Shown one piece after another: positions 17,287-25,521 of a stretch of DNA of 64,000 nucleotides. The notes beneath the pieces were generated by a model. It saw only the letters and a list, made by a program, of their open reading frames with translations, was not told the origin of the DNA and did no database searches. Source of the stretch: Chryseosolibacter sp964532595 (GTDB lineage Bacteria > Bacteroidota > Bacteroidia > Cytophagales > Cyclobacteriaceae); contig CAZHIQ010000001.1 in assembly GCA_964532595.1 (NCBI GenBank), forward strand, positions 62,001-126,000, read 5' to 3'. A program made the position numbers and the translations under genes. Numbering within the stretch: the first letter of the stretch is position 1; the number at the start of each line of letters is the position of its first letter.

Positions 17287-18393
17287 ATGAATAATACATT
17301 ACGCATAAAAGACGTCACCCGTTACCTTGAAACCATCGCTCCTCTTCAATACCAGGAGTCGTACGACAATGCAGGCCTTCTCACCGGCGACGTCAACGAC
17401 GAAGTGAAGGGAATACTCATCACGCTCGATTGTACAGAAGCCGTTGTCGACGAAGCCATCGAACGCGGGTTTAATCTGATTGTAGCCCATCACCCGATAA
17501 TTTTTCGCGGACTTAAACGTCTGACCGGTCAGAATTACGTGGAGCGAACGGTTATCAAGGCTATCCGGCATCGCATAGGCATTTATGCTATCCACACTAA
17601 CCTGGACAACGTACACCGGGGTGTAAATCATAAAATCTGTGAAAAAATCGGGCTCACTCAATTACGGATTCTTCAGCCACGCACCGATGTTCTCTCCAAG
17701 CTGGTGAGTTTTGTTCCCGTCGAACATACCGGCGCGGTGCTGGATGCCCTCTACGCAGCAGGCGCGGGCCAGATCGGCAACTATGTAAACTGCAGTTTCC
17801 GGGTCGAAGGCAAGGGAACCTTCAAGCCCACCGAGCAGGCCAATCCCGCAATTGGCGAACGACTGGTTCAGGAGACGGTGGACGAAAACCGCATTGAGGT
17901 CATATTCCCTTCCCACCTCAGGAATTCTATCCTTCAGGCGCTTCGCAAAGCACACCCTTATGAAGAAGTCGCCTATTATCTTTCCGATCTTAAGAATGAC
18001 CATCAGGAAGTGGGCGCCGGAATGATTGGAGAACTACCCACCCCTGAGGAACCAAGTCATTTCCTTGAGCGTTTAAAGAAGAGCATGGATTTAAAGATAA
18101 TCCGTCACACCCGCCTCATCGACCAACCCGTAAAGACAGTCGCCGTTTGCGGCGGCGCAGGAAGCTTTCTGCTACCACAGGCCCGACGGGCCGGCGCTCA
18201 GGTATACGTATCGGCGGATTTTAAATACCATGAGTTTTTTGATGCCGAAGACCAGCTTATTATCGCTGACATCGGCCATTACGAAAGCGAAATTTATACG
18301 CGAGATCTCTTGGGAGAGTATTTAACCAAAAAATTTCCTAATTTTGCGATCTCTTTTTCTTCAACCGTCACGAATCCAATAAGTTACCTCTAA
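17287..18393 (+). CDS. Nif3-like dinuclear metal centre protein
   Basis: This 368-residue protein starts at ATG 17287 (MNNTLRIKDVTRYLETIAP); the open frame reaches 17248 but the family begins here. Metal-ligand blocks VAHHPIIFRGLK, YAIHTNLDNVHRGVN and the C-terminal DIGHYESEIY are all present. A PII-like insert of about 110 residues lies between the two halves (residues about 130-240), as in the longer Nif3 proteins. The family is annotated as GTP cyclohydrolase I type 2, but its real reaction is uncertain. Four bases separate it from the next gene, a common Bacteroidota pairing. Confidence 0.93.
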   Translation: MNNTLRIKDVTRYLETIAPLQYQESYDNAGLLTGDVNDEVKGILITLDCTEAVVDEAIERGFNLIVAHHPIIFRGLKRLTGQNYVERTVIKAIRHRIGIYAIHTNLDNVHRGVNHKICEKIGLTQLRILQPRTDVLSKLVSFVPVEHTGAVLDALYAAGAGQIGNYVNCSFRVEGKGTFKPTEQANPAIGERLVQETVDENRIEVIFPSHLRNSILQALRKAHPYEEVAYYLSDLKNDHQEVGAGMIGELPTPEEPSHFLERLKKSMDLKIIRHTRLIDQPVKTVAVCGGAGSFLLPQARRAGAQVYVSADFKYHEFFDAEDQLIIADIGHYESEIYTRDLLGEYLTKKFPNFAISFSSTVTNPISYL

Positions 18394-18397
18394 TTAG

Positions 18398-19201
18398 ATG
18401 GAAAATCAAACAGTTGCCCAAAAGCTCGAAGCCCTCGTCCGACTCCAGGCCATAGACTCAAAGATAGATGAACTGAAGAAACTTCGAGGGGACCTACCCG
18501 ACGAAGTGCAGGACCTGGAAGACGAGATTGAGGGATACAAAACCCGCCTCCAACGCCACGAAAACGAACTCAAGGAACTCGAAGAAAGCGCCAAAAAGAA
18601 CAAAGAGGGAGTAAAAGAAGCTGAAAAGCTTATCAAGAAATACACCGAACAGCAGAAAAACGTTAGAAACAACCGCGAATTTGACGCCATCACCAAGGAA
18701 ATCGAGCTTCAGGAACTGGAAATCCAGATTTGCGAAAAGAAGATAAAGGAGAGCAAAGACCTGGTTCAAAGCAAGAAAGAGGAAATTGAGAAGACACAGG
18801 AACTGATCGCCGAAAGAAGCCAGCACCTCGACACCAAGAAGAAAGAGCTGGAAGAAATCATGGCAGAGAGCGAAGAAGAAGAGAAAAAACTGCTCGCCGA
18901 AAGAGAAGAGGCCACCGGCCAGATCGAAGACAAACTCCTTAAATATTACGAGCGACTCCGCAACAGCCTTTCCAATGGCTTGGCTGTGGTTCGCGTGGTT
19001 CGCGGCGCCGCTGAGGGTTGTAACATCGTTATCCCGCCCCAGAAGATCGCCGAAATCCGGGAAAAGAAAAAAATTGTGATTGATGAGCATTCTGGTCGTA
19101 TTTTAGCAGATGTTGACATGGACTCCCTTGACGATGGTGATAAACCGAAATCTGCCAAGACGGCCACGCCTGCACCCAGCCGCCGACGCCGCGCTGAATA
19201 A
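18398..19201 (+). CDS. Coiled-coil protein of the C4-type zinc-ribbon (DUF164) family
   Basis: This 267-residue protein is almost entirely charged helix over residues 10-190, a long antiparallel coiled coil. The C-terminal segment ends SNGLAVVRVVRGAAEGCNIV, IPPQ and DEHSGRILAD, the same frame as the C4 zinc-ribbon tail in DUF164/HP0958-like proteins. The ribbon's usual four cysteines are not there: only one Cys remains in that region. The last 25 residues are basic and proline-rich. It is likely co-transcribed with the Nif3 gene. The family has been tied to RNA or protein delivery in other phyla; the role here is unknown. Confidence 0.85.
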   Translation: MENQTVAQKLEALVRLQAIDSKIDELKKLRGDLPDEVQDLEDEIEGYKTRLQRHENELKELEESAKKNKEGVKEAEKLIKKYTEQQKNVRNNREFDAITKEIELQELEIQICEKKIKESKDLVQSKKEEIEKTQELIAERSQHLDTKKKELEEIMAESEEEEKKLLAEREEATGQIEDKLLKYYERLRNSLSNGLAVVRVVRGAAEGCNIVIPPQKIAEIREKKKIVIDEHSGRILADVDMDSLDDGDKPKSAKTATPAPSRRRRAE

Positions 19202-19205
19202 GTTA

Positions 19206-20675
19206 TTGAGTATTCTTTCAAGAAAGGCAACCCTGTGGGCTTGCCTTTTTTTGTTTCTCGGGGTTCCGCAGAAGGTTGTCGCTCAGGAGCTTGACTTTGA
19301 CGAGCAGCGGCTGAAAGCCTATGAGCTGGCACTTGACCTGCAGCCAAAGGAAGCCCTTGCGCTTACAGGACAGGAATCGGATGTCACCAGCACCTACATT
19401 GCCTCCCTGGCTGAGGCTACTGAACTACTCGTTACCGAGGATTTTACCCTGTTTTCCACTTACGAAGAAAGGTTTCAGCAGCGACTTGACCGCAAGCTGA
19501 AGGGATCAGCCCGGGCATATCAGTACTTGCAAGCCGAGATTCGCCTCCACTGGGCATTCGTCTACCTCAAATTCGGTCACGAACTTGACGCGGCCTTGCA
19601 ACTGCGCCAGGCCTTCCAGGTGGCCATGGAATGCCGTAGCAAGTACCCCGACTATTTGCCTATCCGAAAAACCGCCGGCTTGTTGGAGATCATCATCGGT
19701 TCGGTTCCCGAAAAATACAACTGGGTTTTGCATCTCCTGAACATGCGGGGTTCAGTGTCGGCGGGCCTTAACGACCTGGCTACTGTAGCCGGATCCGACT
19801 CTCCCCTGGCCCGGGAAGGCCAGCTGCTCCTCGCCCTCGCCAACGGCTATGTTCTCGGTCGCCCTGAAGAGGCACTGGATATTCTTCAAAACTACCTCAA
19901 CGACCATCCGGAAAATCGCCTTGGGTTGTTCTTTGCCGCCGGACTTGCGCTGAAGAACGGTCGCAACGAAGCTGCGCTTCAGTTTCTGGAGACGCTGAAA
20001 AATACCGCGTCGGACACTCCTTTATATTATGCTGATTACCTGCGCGGAGAAGCGCTCCTTCACAAGGCAGATTATGTCAATAGTGTTGCCGCTTACCGTT
20101 GGTTTATTCAACACCAGCGCGGACAGAACTATATCAAAGACGCGTGGTACAAGATAGGCTTATGCTACTGGCTCAACGGCAACGAGAACGATGCGTACGA
20201 AGCGTTCGGAGAGGCTCGAAAACAAGGCAAGGAAGACACGGAGGCCGACAAGTCGGCGGCTCGGAGTTTGTCGTCCGGACAGCTTCCTAACATCAAGCTG
20301 TCGCGCGTACGCTACTTTACAGACGGCGGTTATTATTCCGAAGCAGCACAGGTCCTCGACGCCATTACAAGTATGGACTTACCCGAACGGCGGGATCAGG
20401 TTGAATACTATTATCGAAAAGCTCGTCTGGCGCATCAGGCGGGGAAACCCGAGGCGATGGCTTTCTACATGGAAACCATCCGCATGACGGGTCAGGAAAA
20501 CTGGTACTTTGCTCCAAATGCGTGCTTACAGCTCGGCTACCTGTACGTGGCTGAGAACAAACTGAAGGAAGCGGAAGAATACTTTCAGCGGGCCTTGAGT
20601 TACCGCCGGCATGAGTACAAGAACAGCATTGACGCCAAAGCCCGGCTAGCGCTGGCTCAGATATCTCGCATGTGA
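19206..20675 (+). CDS. Secreted TPR-repeat protein
   Basis: I place the start at TTG 19206, four bases after the previous stop. This gives a normal signal peptide (basic SRK, then ATLWACLFLFLG, cleavage near KVVAQ) and a 489-residue protein. ATG codons at 19110 and 19134 would put 24-32 odd residues ahead of it and overlap the upstream gene. The mature protein is helical with repeated TPR-like units, for example EEALDILQNYLNDHPENRLG, SVAAYRWFIQH and EAEEYFQRALSYRRHEY. It is probably a periplasmic scaffold. It ends 19 bp inside the convergent phosphatase gene. Confidence 0.78.
   Translation: MSILSRKATLWACLFLFLGVPQKVVAQELDFDEQRLKAYELALDLQPKEALALTGQESDVTSTYIASLAEATELLVTEDFTLFSTYEERFQQRLDRKLKGSARAYQYLQAEIRLHWAFVYLKFGHELDAALQLRQAFQVAMECRSKYPDYLPIRKTAGLLEIIIGSVPEKYNWVLHLLNMRGSVSAGLNDLATVAGSDSPLAREGQLLLALANGYVLGRPEEALDILQNYLNDHPENRLGLFFAAGLALKNGRNEAALQFLETLKNTASDTPLYYADYLRGEALLHKADYVNSVAAYRWFIQHQRGQNYIKDAWYKIGLCYWLNGNENDAYEAFGEARKQGKEDTEADKSAARSLSSGQLPNIKLSRVRYFTDGGYYSEAAQVLDAITSMDLPERRDQVEYYYRKARLAHQAGKPEAMAFYMETIRMTGQENWYFAPNACLQLGYLYVAENKLKEAEEYFQRALSYRRHEYKNSIDAKARLALAQISRM
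19223..19252 (+). terminator. Intrinsic-terminator-like hairpin inside the TPR gene's signal-peptide codons
   Basis: AAAGGCAA and TTGCCTTT form an 8-bp stem with an inner CCC-TGT-GGG stem, followed by a run of T. It looks like a terminator for the Nif3/zinc-ribbon pair, yet it lies within the signal-peptide codons of the next gene whichever start is used. It may attenuate transcription into that gene. Confidence 0.45.
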
Positions 20676-21277
20676 GCGATGTCGTTGTATTTCTCGACTG
20701 AAAAACTAGAGCCGGTATAGTGAAGAAGATAAAGTCCCAGGTTCTGGTGCTCAAACATATCCATCGAGCGGAGCGGATAGTTTAACAAATAGCACAGAAG
20801 GATTCGCATCGCCCGACCGTGCATACATACCAGGACGGTTTTCTCGTCACTTTTTGACAGCATATAATCGACGGCCGGCCGCATCCGCTCGATCACCTCG
20901 TCGGGGCTCTCACCTCCGCGAATCTTCACCGAAGTATTTCCCAGTCGCCATTGTTCCAGCATGTTGTGGTAGTGTTCGTCCTCTTCAGGAGTCACCCGGT
21001 GGCCCTCCTTAGCTCCCCAACTGATCTCGTTGAGTCCGGCAAGCTCCTCATGGGGAATACCCAGTTCGACAAAAGACTGGACCGACTGATGAGCACGCTT
21101 CAGTGTCGAAGTATAGATCTTATCAAAAGGTACATGCCGGTATTTTTGGAAAAAAGCGGCAGCTTGCCGCCGGCCCACCTCGTTGAGATCGGTATCAACA
21201 CCGCTGCCCTGAACAATGTTTTTAAGGTTGAAATCAGTCTGGCCGTGGCGTACGAGGTAAACTTTTTTGCTGATCAA
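20657..21277 (-). CDS. Histidine phosphatase family protein (phosphoglycerate-mutase-like)
   Basis: This 206-residue protein is read from TTG 21277, giving MISKKVYLVRHGQTDFN, the normal family start with the phospho-acceptor His in RHG. Longer readings up to 21343 add 22 residues unlike the family. Other conserved parts are IYTSTLKRAHQS (arginine pocket), EISWGAKEGH (acid Glu) and VCMHGRAMRIL (second catalytic His). The family removes phosphate from small molecules such as alpha-ribazole phosphate or sugar phosphates; the substrate cannot be told. It is divergent from the men operon with 68 bp between starts. Confidence 0.88.
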   Translation of the reverse strand: MISKKVYLVRHGQTDFNLKNIVQGSGVDTDLNEVGRRQAAAFFQKYRHVPFDKIYTSTLKRAHQSVQSFVELGIPHEELAGLNEISWGAKEGHRVTPEEDEHYHNMLEQWRLGNTSVKIRGGESPDEVIERMRPAVDYMLSKSDEKTVLVCMHGRAMRILLCYLLNYPLRSMDMFEHQNLGLYLLHYTGSSFSVEKYNDIAHMRDI

Positions 21278-21292
21278 TTTTGCACTATTTTG
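21266..21292 (+). promoter_or_regulatory. Possible promoter of the men operon
   Basis: TTTG (21266-21269) is followed after 16 bases by TATTTTG (21286-21292), one base shorter than the TAnnTTTG consensus. It would give a leader of about 45 bases before menI ATG 21346. The spacing is a little short. Confidence 0.35.
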
Positions 21293-21345
21293 GCGCAACA
21301 AGCGCGGCCGGCAAAAATAGACAAATTGTCCGGACGTGCACATCT

Positions 21346-21783
21346 ATGATGCGCCTCTTTCCTGAAAATATAACACCCGACGGGCTCAATGCGCTTTCCA
21401 GGAACACCCTGATCGACCATCTGGGAATAGTATTCGTCGACATCGGTCCCGACTACATTACGGCAAAAATGCCGGTTGACAAGCGAACCCATCAACCGTT
21501 TGGCCTGTTACACGGTGGAGCGTCTGCCGCTCTGGCTGAAACCCTGGGCAGCATCGCCGCTTCGCTATGCGTAGACAGTAAACGCCAGTTTTGTGTTGGG
21601 CTGGAGATAAACGCCAACCACATTCGTGGAATTCGCGAAGGATTCGTCACCGGTATCACCCGGCCAATTCACGTGGGGAAGAAAACCCAGGTATGGGAAA
21701 TCCGGATCACCAACGAAAATGACGAGTTGGTGTGCGTCAGTCGTATAACGCTTGCGGTATTGGACAAGAAGACCGACGATTAG
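21346..21783 (+). CDS. menI: Hotdog-fold thioesterase, likely 1,4-dihydroxy-2-naphthoyl-CoA hydrolase
   Basis: This 145-residue protein starts at ATG 21346 (MMRLFPENITPDGL). It has the PaaI/YbgC-type hotdog pattern: QPFGLLHGGASAALAETLGS, where HGG and the following Glu are the usual active-site region, then GLEINANHIRG and the IHVGKKTQVWEIRI strand. It is first in a run with menF, menD, menB and menE, so DHNA-CoA hydrolysis (MenI) is the obvious role. That assignment is by context; sequence alone supports only a hotdog thioesterase. Four bases separate it from menF. Confidence 0.87.
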   Translation: MMRLFPENITPDGLNALSRNTLIDHLGIVFVDIGPDYITAKMPVDKRTHQPFGLLHGGASAALAETLGSIAASLCVDSKRQFCVGLEINANHIRGIREGFVTGITRPIHVGKKTQVWEIRITNENDELVCVSRITLAVLDKKTDD

Positions 21784-21787
21784 AAGG

Positions 21788-22960
21788 ATGACCAACGTAT
21801 CCCCCATTGCGCCAGAGGCGCTGACCGAATCCACTCTGTTTCCCCTATTGATGGGTCAACAGTGCCCACTGGCAGCCTGGCGACTGCCCGGTTCAAGTAA
21901 AACGCACCTTATTACCGCCGACGGTTACGAGGAGCTCAACGCCGACGACCTGCTCGAAGAACTAGAGGCCGGCTTCATCTTCGCCCCCTACGACAGGAAT
22001 AAAAAACGTCTTTTCATCCCCGCCCAACAGCTTTTCATTTTTGAGGATGGAGAATACAAGCCGCCCTCCTCGCCTGCGGAGCACGCTGGGCGGCAATGGC
22101 TGGCCACCGCCAAAGAACAGCCGGCACCACCCCGCACAGTCAACGCGGCTCCCGCTGCGACAACGGACCGGGAACACTTTGTCAATATCGTGCAGGCCGC
22201 AATCGATGCAATTAACACGGGGGCATTTGAAAAAGTCGTCCCTTCCCGGATCAAAACCATTTCGCTGCCCCCCGACTTCGACGTAGTAGCCGCTTTTCAA
22301 AAGCTGGCGAGCCGCTATCCCGAAGCGCTCATTTCATATGTTAGCATTCCCGGCCTCGGACAATGGCTGGGTGCAAGTCCCGAGGTTTTGATCAACGTTC
22401 AGGACCGGCGGTATTTCCGCACCGTCGCGCTAGCCGGGACTCAGGCATGGGAGCCGGGGATTGATCCGCGCAAAGTGTCGTGGACTCAAAAAGAAATTGA
22501 AGAGCAAGCGCTCGTTGCGCGGTATATTATCAGCTGCTTTAAGAGCGTTCGTCTGCGGGAGTATGAAGAGCAAGGACCGAAAACGGTAGTAGCCGGAAAC
22601 CTTATGCACCTGAAGTCGGAGTTCACCGTTGATATGGAAGCTACAAACTTCCCACTCATCGGGTCGGTAATGCTCGGTCTTCTTCACCCGACCTCGGCCG
22701 TATGTGGAATGCCCTTACAGGCAGCACAAGATTTCCTGGCCCGTTACGAAGGATACGACAGAAAGTTTTACGCGGGTTACCTTGGCCCGGTCAACGTCTA
22801 TAATAATATTGAGTTATTCGTAAATCTTCGATGTATGCAAGTGTGCGGCAGTACCGGAATCTTTTACGCGGGCGCCGGGGTAACGGCCGACTCCGACCCG
22901 GCGAAGGAATGGGCTGAGACCGAAATGAAACTTAATACATTGCTCAATATAATTCTTTAA
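21788..22960 (+). CDS. menF: Isochorismate synthase MenF
   Basis: This 390-residue protein starts at ATG 21788 (MTNVSPIAPEALTES). The C-terminal chorismate-binding domain (residues about 135-390) has FEKVVPSRI, GQWLGASPEVLI, VALAGTQAW and the final FYAGAGVTADSDPAKEWAET block. These are the active-site parts of the chorismate-utilising enzymes. It converts chorismate to isochorismate, the first committed step of classical menaquinone synthesis. The N-terminal 130 residues are variable, as usual. Its stop overlaps the menD start by one base. Confidence 0.94.
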   Translation: MTNVSPIAPEALTESTLFPLLMGQQCPLAAWRLPGSSKTHLITADGYEELNADDLLEELEAGFIFAPYDRNKKRLFIPAQQLFIFEDGEYKPPSSPAEHAGRQWLATAKEQPAPPRTVNAAPAATTDREHFVNIVQAAIDAINTGAFEKVVPSRIKTISLPPDFDVVAAFQKLASRYPEALISYVSIPGLGQWLGASPEVLINVQDRRYFRTVALAGTQAWEPGIDPRKVSWTQKEIEEQALVARYIISCFKSVRLREYEEQGPKTVVAGNLMHLKSEFTVDMEATNFPLIGSVMLGLLHPTSAVCGMPLQAAQDFLARYEGYDRKFYAGYLGPVNVYNNIELFVNLRCMQVCGSTGIFYAGAGVTADSDPAKEWAETEMKLNTLLNIIL

Positions 22961-24678
22961 TGCGTTACCAGCCGATTTACGACATCGCGGAGATCGCGGC
23001 GCAACACGGCGTACGGCACGCGGTGCTTTGCCCCGGCTCGCGCTGTGCTCCTCTCACATTAGCTTTTTCACGCCATCCGCGTATCAAGACGTACACCTTC
23101 AGCGACGAGCGCAGTGCTGGCTTTATCGCGCTGGGAATGGCGCAGGCATTAGCAGAGCCGGTTATTGTGGTCTGTACTTCCGGGACTGCCGCTTCCAACC
23201 TCTCCCCTGCCATGGCGGAAGCCTTCTTCAGCAAAACTCCGCTCTTGGTCATAACTGCCGACCGCCCCGCCGAATGGATCGGGCAACTCGATGGCCAAAC
23301 GATCTTTCAACACAACCTCTTTGGTCAACACGCAAAACGGTTTTTCCTTTTACCGCAGGACTACGAGCATCCCGACAGCCTATGGGCGATTAACCGCATG
23401 GTGAACGAAGCCCTCCTTGCTGCTTCCGACGCCCCCCGCGGTCCGGTTCACATTAACGCCCCGTTCCGCGAGCCCCTCTATCCCGCAGGCGACGCGGAAA
23501 TTGTCTATACTGAGCAGCGAATTATTCATTCAGTGACGGGAGAGTCCCGTTTGACACCGGAGGCATTGGAAGCGTTGACGCGCTGGCAAGACTTTAGCAG
23601 TACCCTTATCGTTGGTGGTCAACAGCCCCTAGACCCACAGCTTCTGGAAGTACTGCGGGAACTTCAGGCCAAACACCATCTTCCGGTCGTGCATGATATC
23701 CTGTCGAATCTGCATGGTCTGGAGGAAAGCGTCCGCTATAGCGACCTTTTTCTCGGGCAAAGCAGTACTCAACTCAAAGAACGACTTCGGCCGGAACTTC
23801 TTATCACCTTCGGTGACGCACTCGTCTCCAAGAACCTTAAGTTGTTCTTGAGAAAGTTCCCCGCAAAAGAACACTGGCACATACAGCCGGCCGGCGAGGT
23901 TGCGGACACATACTGTCAACTCACGCATGTCTTCCGCGTCGAACCCAAAGAATTCTTCAAAAGCCTTGCGAAGGCCGAGGCAAAGGAGGCTTTCGAAAAA
24001 CAAAAGCAGGAGAACTACTATCGTCTGTGGGAGGTCGAGGAGCGTCGGACCCGTCGCGTTGTTCATGAGACAACCGATGGAGAGCTTCACGAACTGCTGA
24101 TAACCCGAAGACTTCTTTCCGAGCTTCCCGCTGGCAGCTGTCTCCACCTGGCGAACAGCATGAGTGTTCGCTACGCGAACATGGCTGGTCTTGACCCGGC
24201 GCAGGCCGACGTCAAGGTGTTCTCAAACCGGGGAACCAGTGGCATTGATGGTTCAACCAGCACCGCTGTAGGTCACGCCCTGGTGAACGATGGCCCTCAT
24301 TTCTTAATTACCGGTGATCTCGCCTTCTTCTATGACCGCAATGCATTCTGGCATAACTACGCGCTGCCGAATCTGCACATCCTCTTACTGAACAACCATG
24401 GTGGGCTGATCTTCGACGTGCTGGAGGGCCCGTCATCGATGCCGGAGGCAGGAGAATACTTTATAACGCGCCAGGGGTTGAGCAGCCGTAAACTCTGTGA
24501 GGAGTTCGGATTTGACTATCTTGCCCTCGACCGGATCAGAAAGCTGGAAAATCTGCTTCGCGATTTCCTTGCCTTCGACGGACAAACCAAAATCCTTGAG
24601 CTTGAGGGTGACACCTCAACCAATAAAGCAGCAATTGAAAACCTGAAACAGAAAATAAAAAGCAGTTATGAAAAGTAA
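22960..24678 (+). CDS. menD: SEPHCHC synthase MenD
   Basis: This 572-residue ThDP enzyme has the N-terminal block CPGSRCAPLTLAF, the TSGTAASNLSPAMAEA region with conserved turn, a middle domain, and the ThDP-Mg motif running from GDLAFFYDRNAFW to LLNNHGGLIF. It joins 2-oxoglutarate to isochorismate to give SEPHCHC. It overlaps menF by one base and menB by 11 bases, so the four men genes are tightly coupled. Length and motifs are normal for Bacteroidota MenD. Confidence 0.95.
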   Translation: MRYQPIYDIAEIAAQHGVRHAVLCPGSRCAPLTLAFSRHPRIKTYTFSDERSAGFIALGMAQALAEPVIVVCTSGTAASNLSPAMAEAFFSKTPLLVITADRPAEWIGQLDGQTIFQHNLFGQHAKRFFLLPQDYEHPDSLWAINRMVNEALLAASDAPRGPVHINAPFREPLYPAGDAEIVYTEQRIIHSVTGESRLTPEALEALTRWQDFSSTLIVGGQQPLDPQLLEVLRELQAKHHLPVVHDILSNLHGLEESVRYSDLFLGQSSTQLKERLRPELLITFGDALVSKNLKLFLRKFPAKEHWHIQPAGEVADTYCQLTHVFRVEPKEFFKSLAKAEAKEAFEKQKQENYYRLWEVEERRTRRVVHETTDGELHELLITRRLLSELPAGSCLHLANSMSVRYANMAGLDPAQADVKVFSNRGTSGIDGSTSTAVGHALVNDGPHFLITGDLAFFYDRNAFWHNYALPNLHILLLNNHGGLIFDVLEGPSSMPEAGEYFITRQGLSSRKLCEEFGFDYLALDRIRKLENLLRDFLAFDGQTKILELEGDTSTNKAAIENLKQKIKSSYEK

Positions 24679-25492
24679 CTTTCCCTGGGAACCCATTAAG
24701 ACATACAAAGAAATACTTTTTCACCGCTATGAAGGCATAGCGCGTATCAGCATCAATCGCCCTGAAGTCCACAACGCTTTCACTCCACTGACGGTCCAGG
24801 AGATGATCGACGCTATGCACATTTGTCGGGAAGATGGAAGTATCCGGGTGGTAGTATTTACCGGGGAAGGCGGAAAAGCGTTCTGTAGTGGAGGGGACCA
24901 GCGTGTCCGCGGTCACGGAGGTTATGTGGGCGATGATACCGTCCCGCGTCTGAATGTACTCGACCTTCAAAAGATGATCCGATCGATTCCAAAACCCGTA
25001 ATCGCTGCCGTTGCAGGATGGGCGATTGGCGGAGGGCATGTCCTTCATGTTGTTTGCGATCTTACGATTGCAGCTGAAAACGCGCGGTTCGGTCAAACCG
25101 GACCCAAGGTCGGAAGCTTCGATGGCGGATTTGGGGCTTCATACCTGGCCCGCATTGTCGGCCAGAAGAAAGCGCGCGAGATATGGTACCTGTGCGACCA
25201 ATACGATGCACAGGAAGCGCTTGACATGGGACTGGTTAACAAGGTAGTCCCCCTTGAGAAACTCGAAGAAACCTACGTGGCGTGGGCCCGGAAAATGATG
25301 GCCAAGAGTCCGCTGGCCCTTCGCATGCTCAAGTCGGCATTCAACGCTGAACTCGATGGCCAAGCCGGTATTCAGGAACTTGCCGGAAACGCGACATTGT
25401 TATACTACCTGAGTGATGAGGCCAAAGAAGGTAAGAACGCTTTCATTGAAAAACGCGACCCGGATTGGTCGAAGTTTCCTCAGTTTCCGTAG
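24668..25492 (+). CDS. menB: 1,4-dihydroxy-2-naphthoyl-CoA synthase MenB
   Basis: This 274-residue crotonase-fold enzyme has SGGDQRVRGHGGYVGDD (oxyanion hole and the flexible loop), AVAGWAIGGGHVLHVVCDLT and GSFDGGFGASYLARIVG, hallmarks of MenB rather than other crotonases. It cyclises o-succinylbenzoyl-CoA to DHNA-CoA. The start lies 11 bases inside the end of menD. The product would be handed to the MenI-like thioesterase encoded at the head of the operon. Confidence 0.95.
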   Translation: MKSNFPWEPIKTYKEILFHRYEGIARISINRPEVHNAFTPLTVQEMIDAMHICREDGSIRVVVFTGEGGKAFCSGGDQRVRGHGGYVGDDTVPRLNVLDLQKMIRSIPKPVIAAVAGWAIGGGHVLHVVCDLTIAAENARFGQTGPKVGSFDGGFGASYLARIVGQKKAREIWYLCDQYDAQEALDMGLVNKVVPLEKLEETYVAWARKMMAKSPLALRMLKSAFNAELDGQAGIQELAGNATLLYYLSDEAKEGKNAFIEKRDPDWSKFPQFP

Positions 25493-25521
25493 TCGATACC
25501 AATTGCTGCAACTGGTCTGTT

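Noticed and set aside
18494..19090. 198-codon minus-strand frame rich in Phe and Leu
   Set aside because: It is the mirror of the Glu/Lys-rich coiled-coil codons of the zinc-ribbon-family gene.
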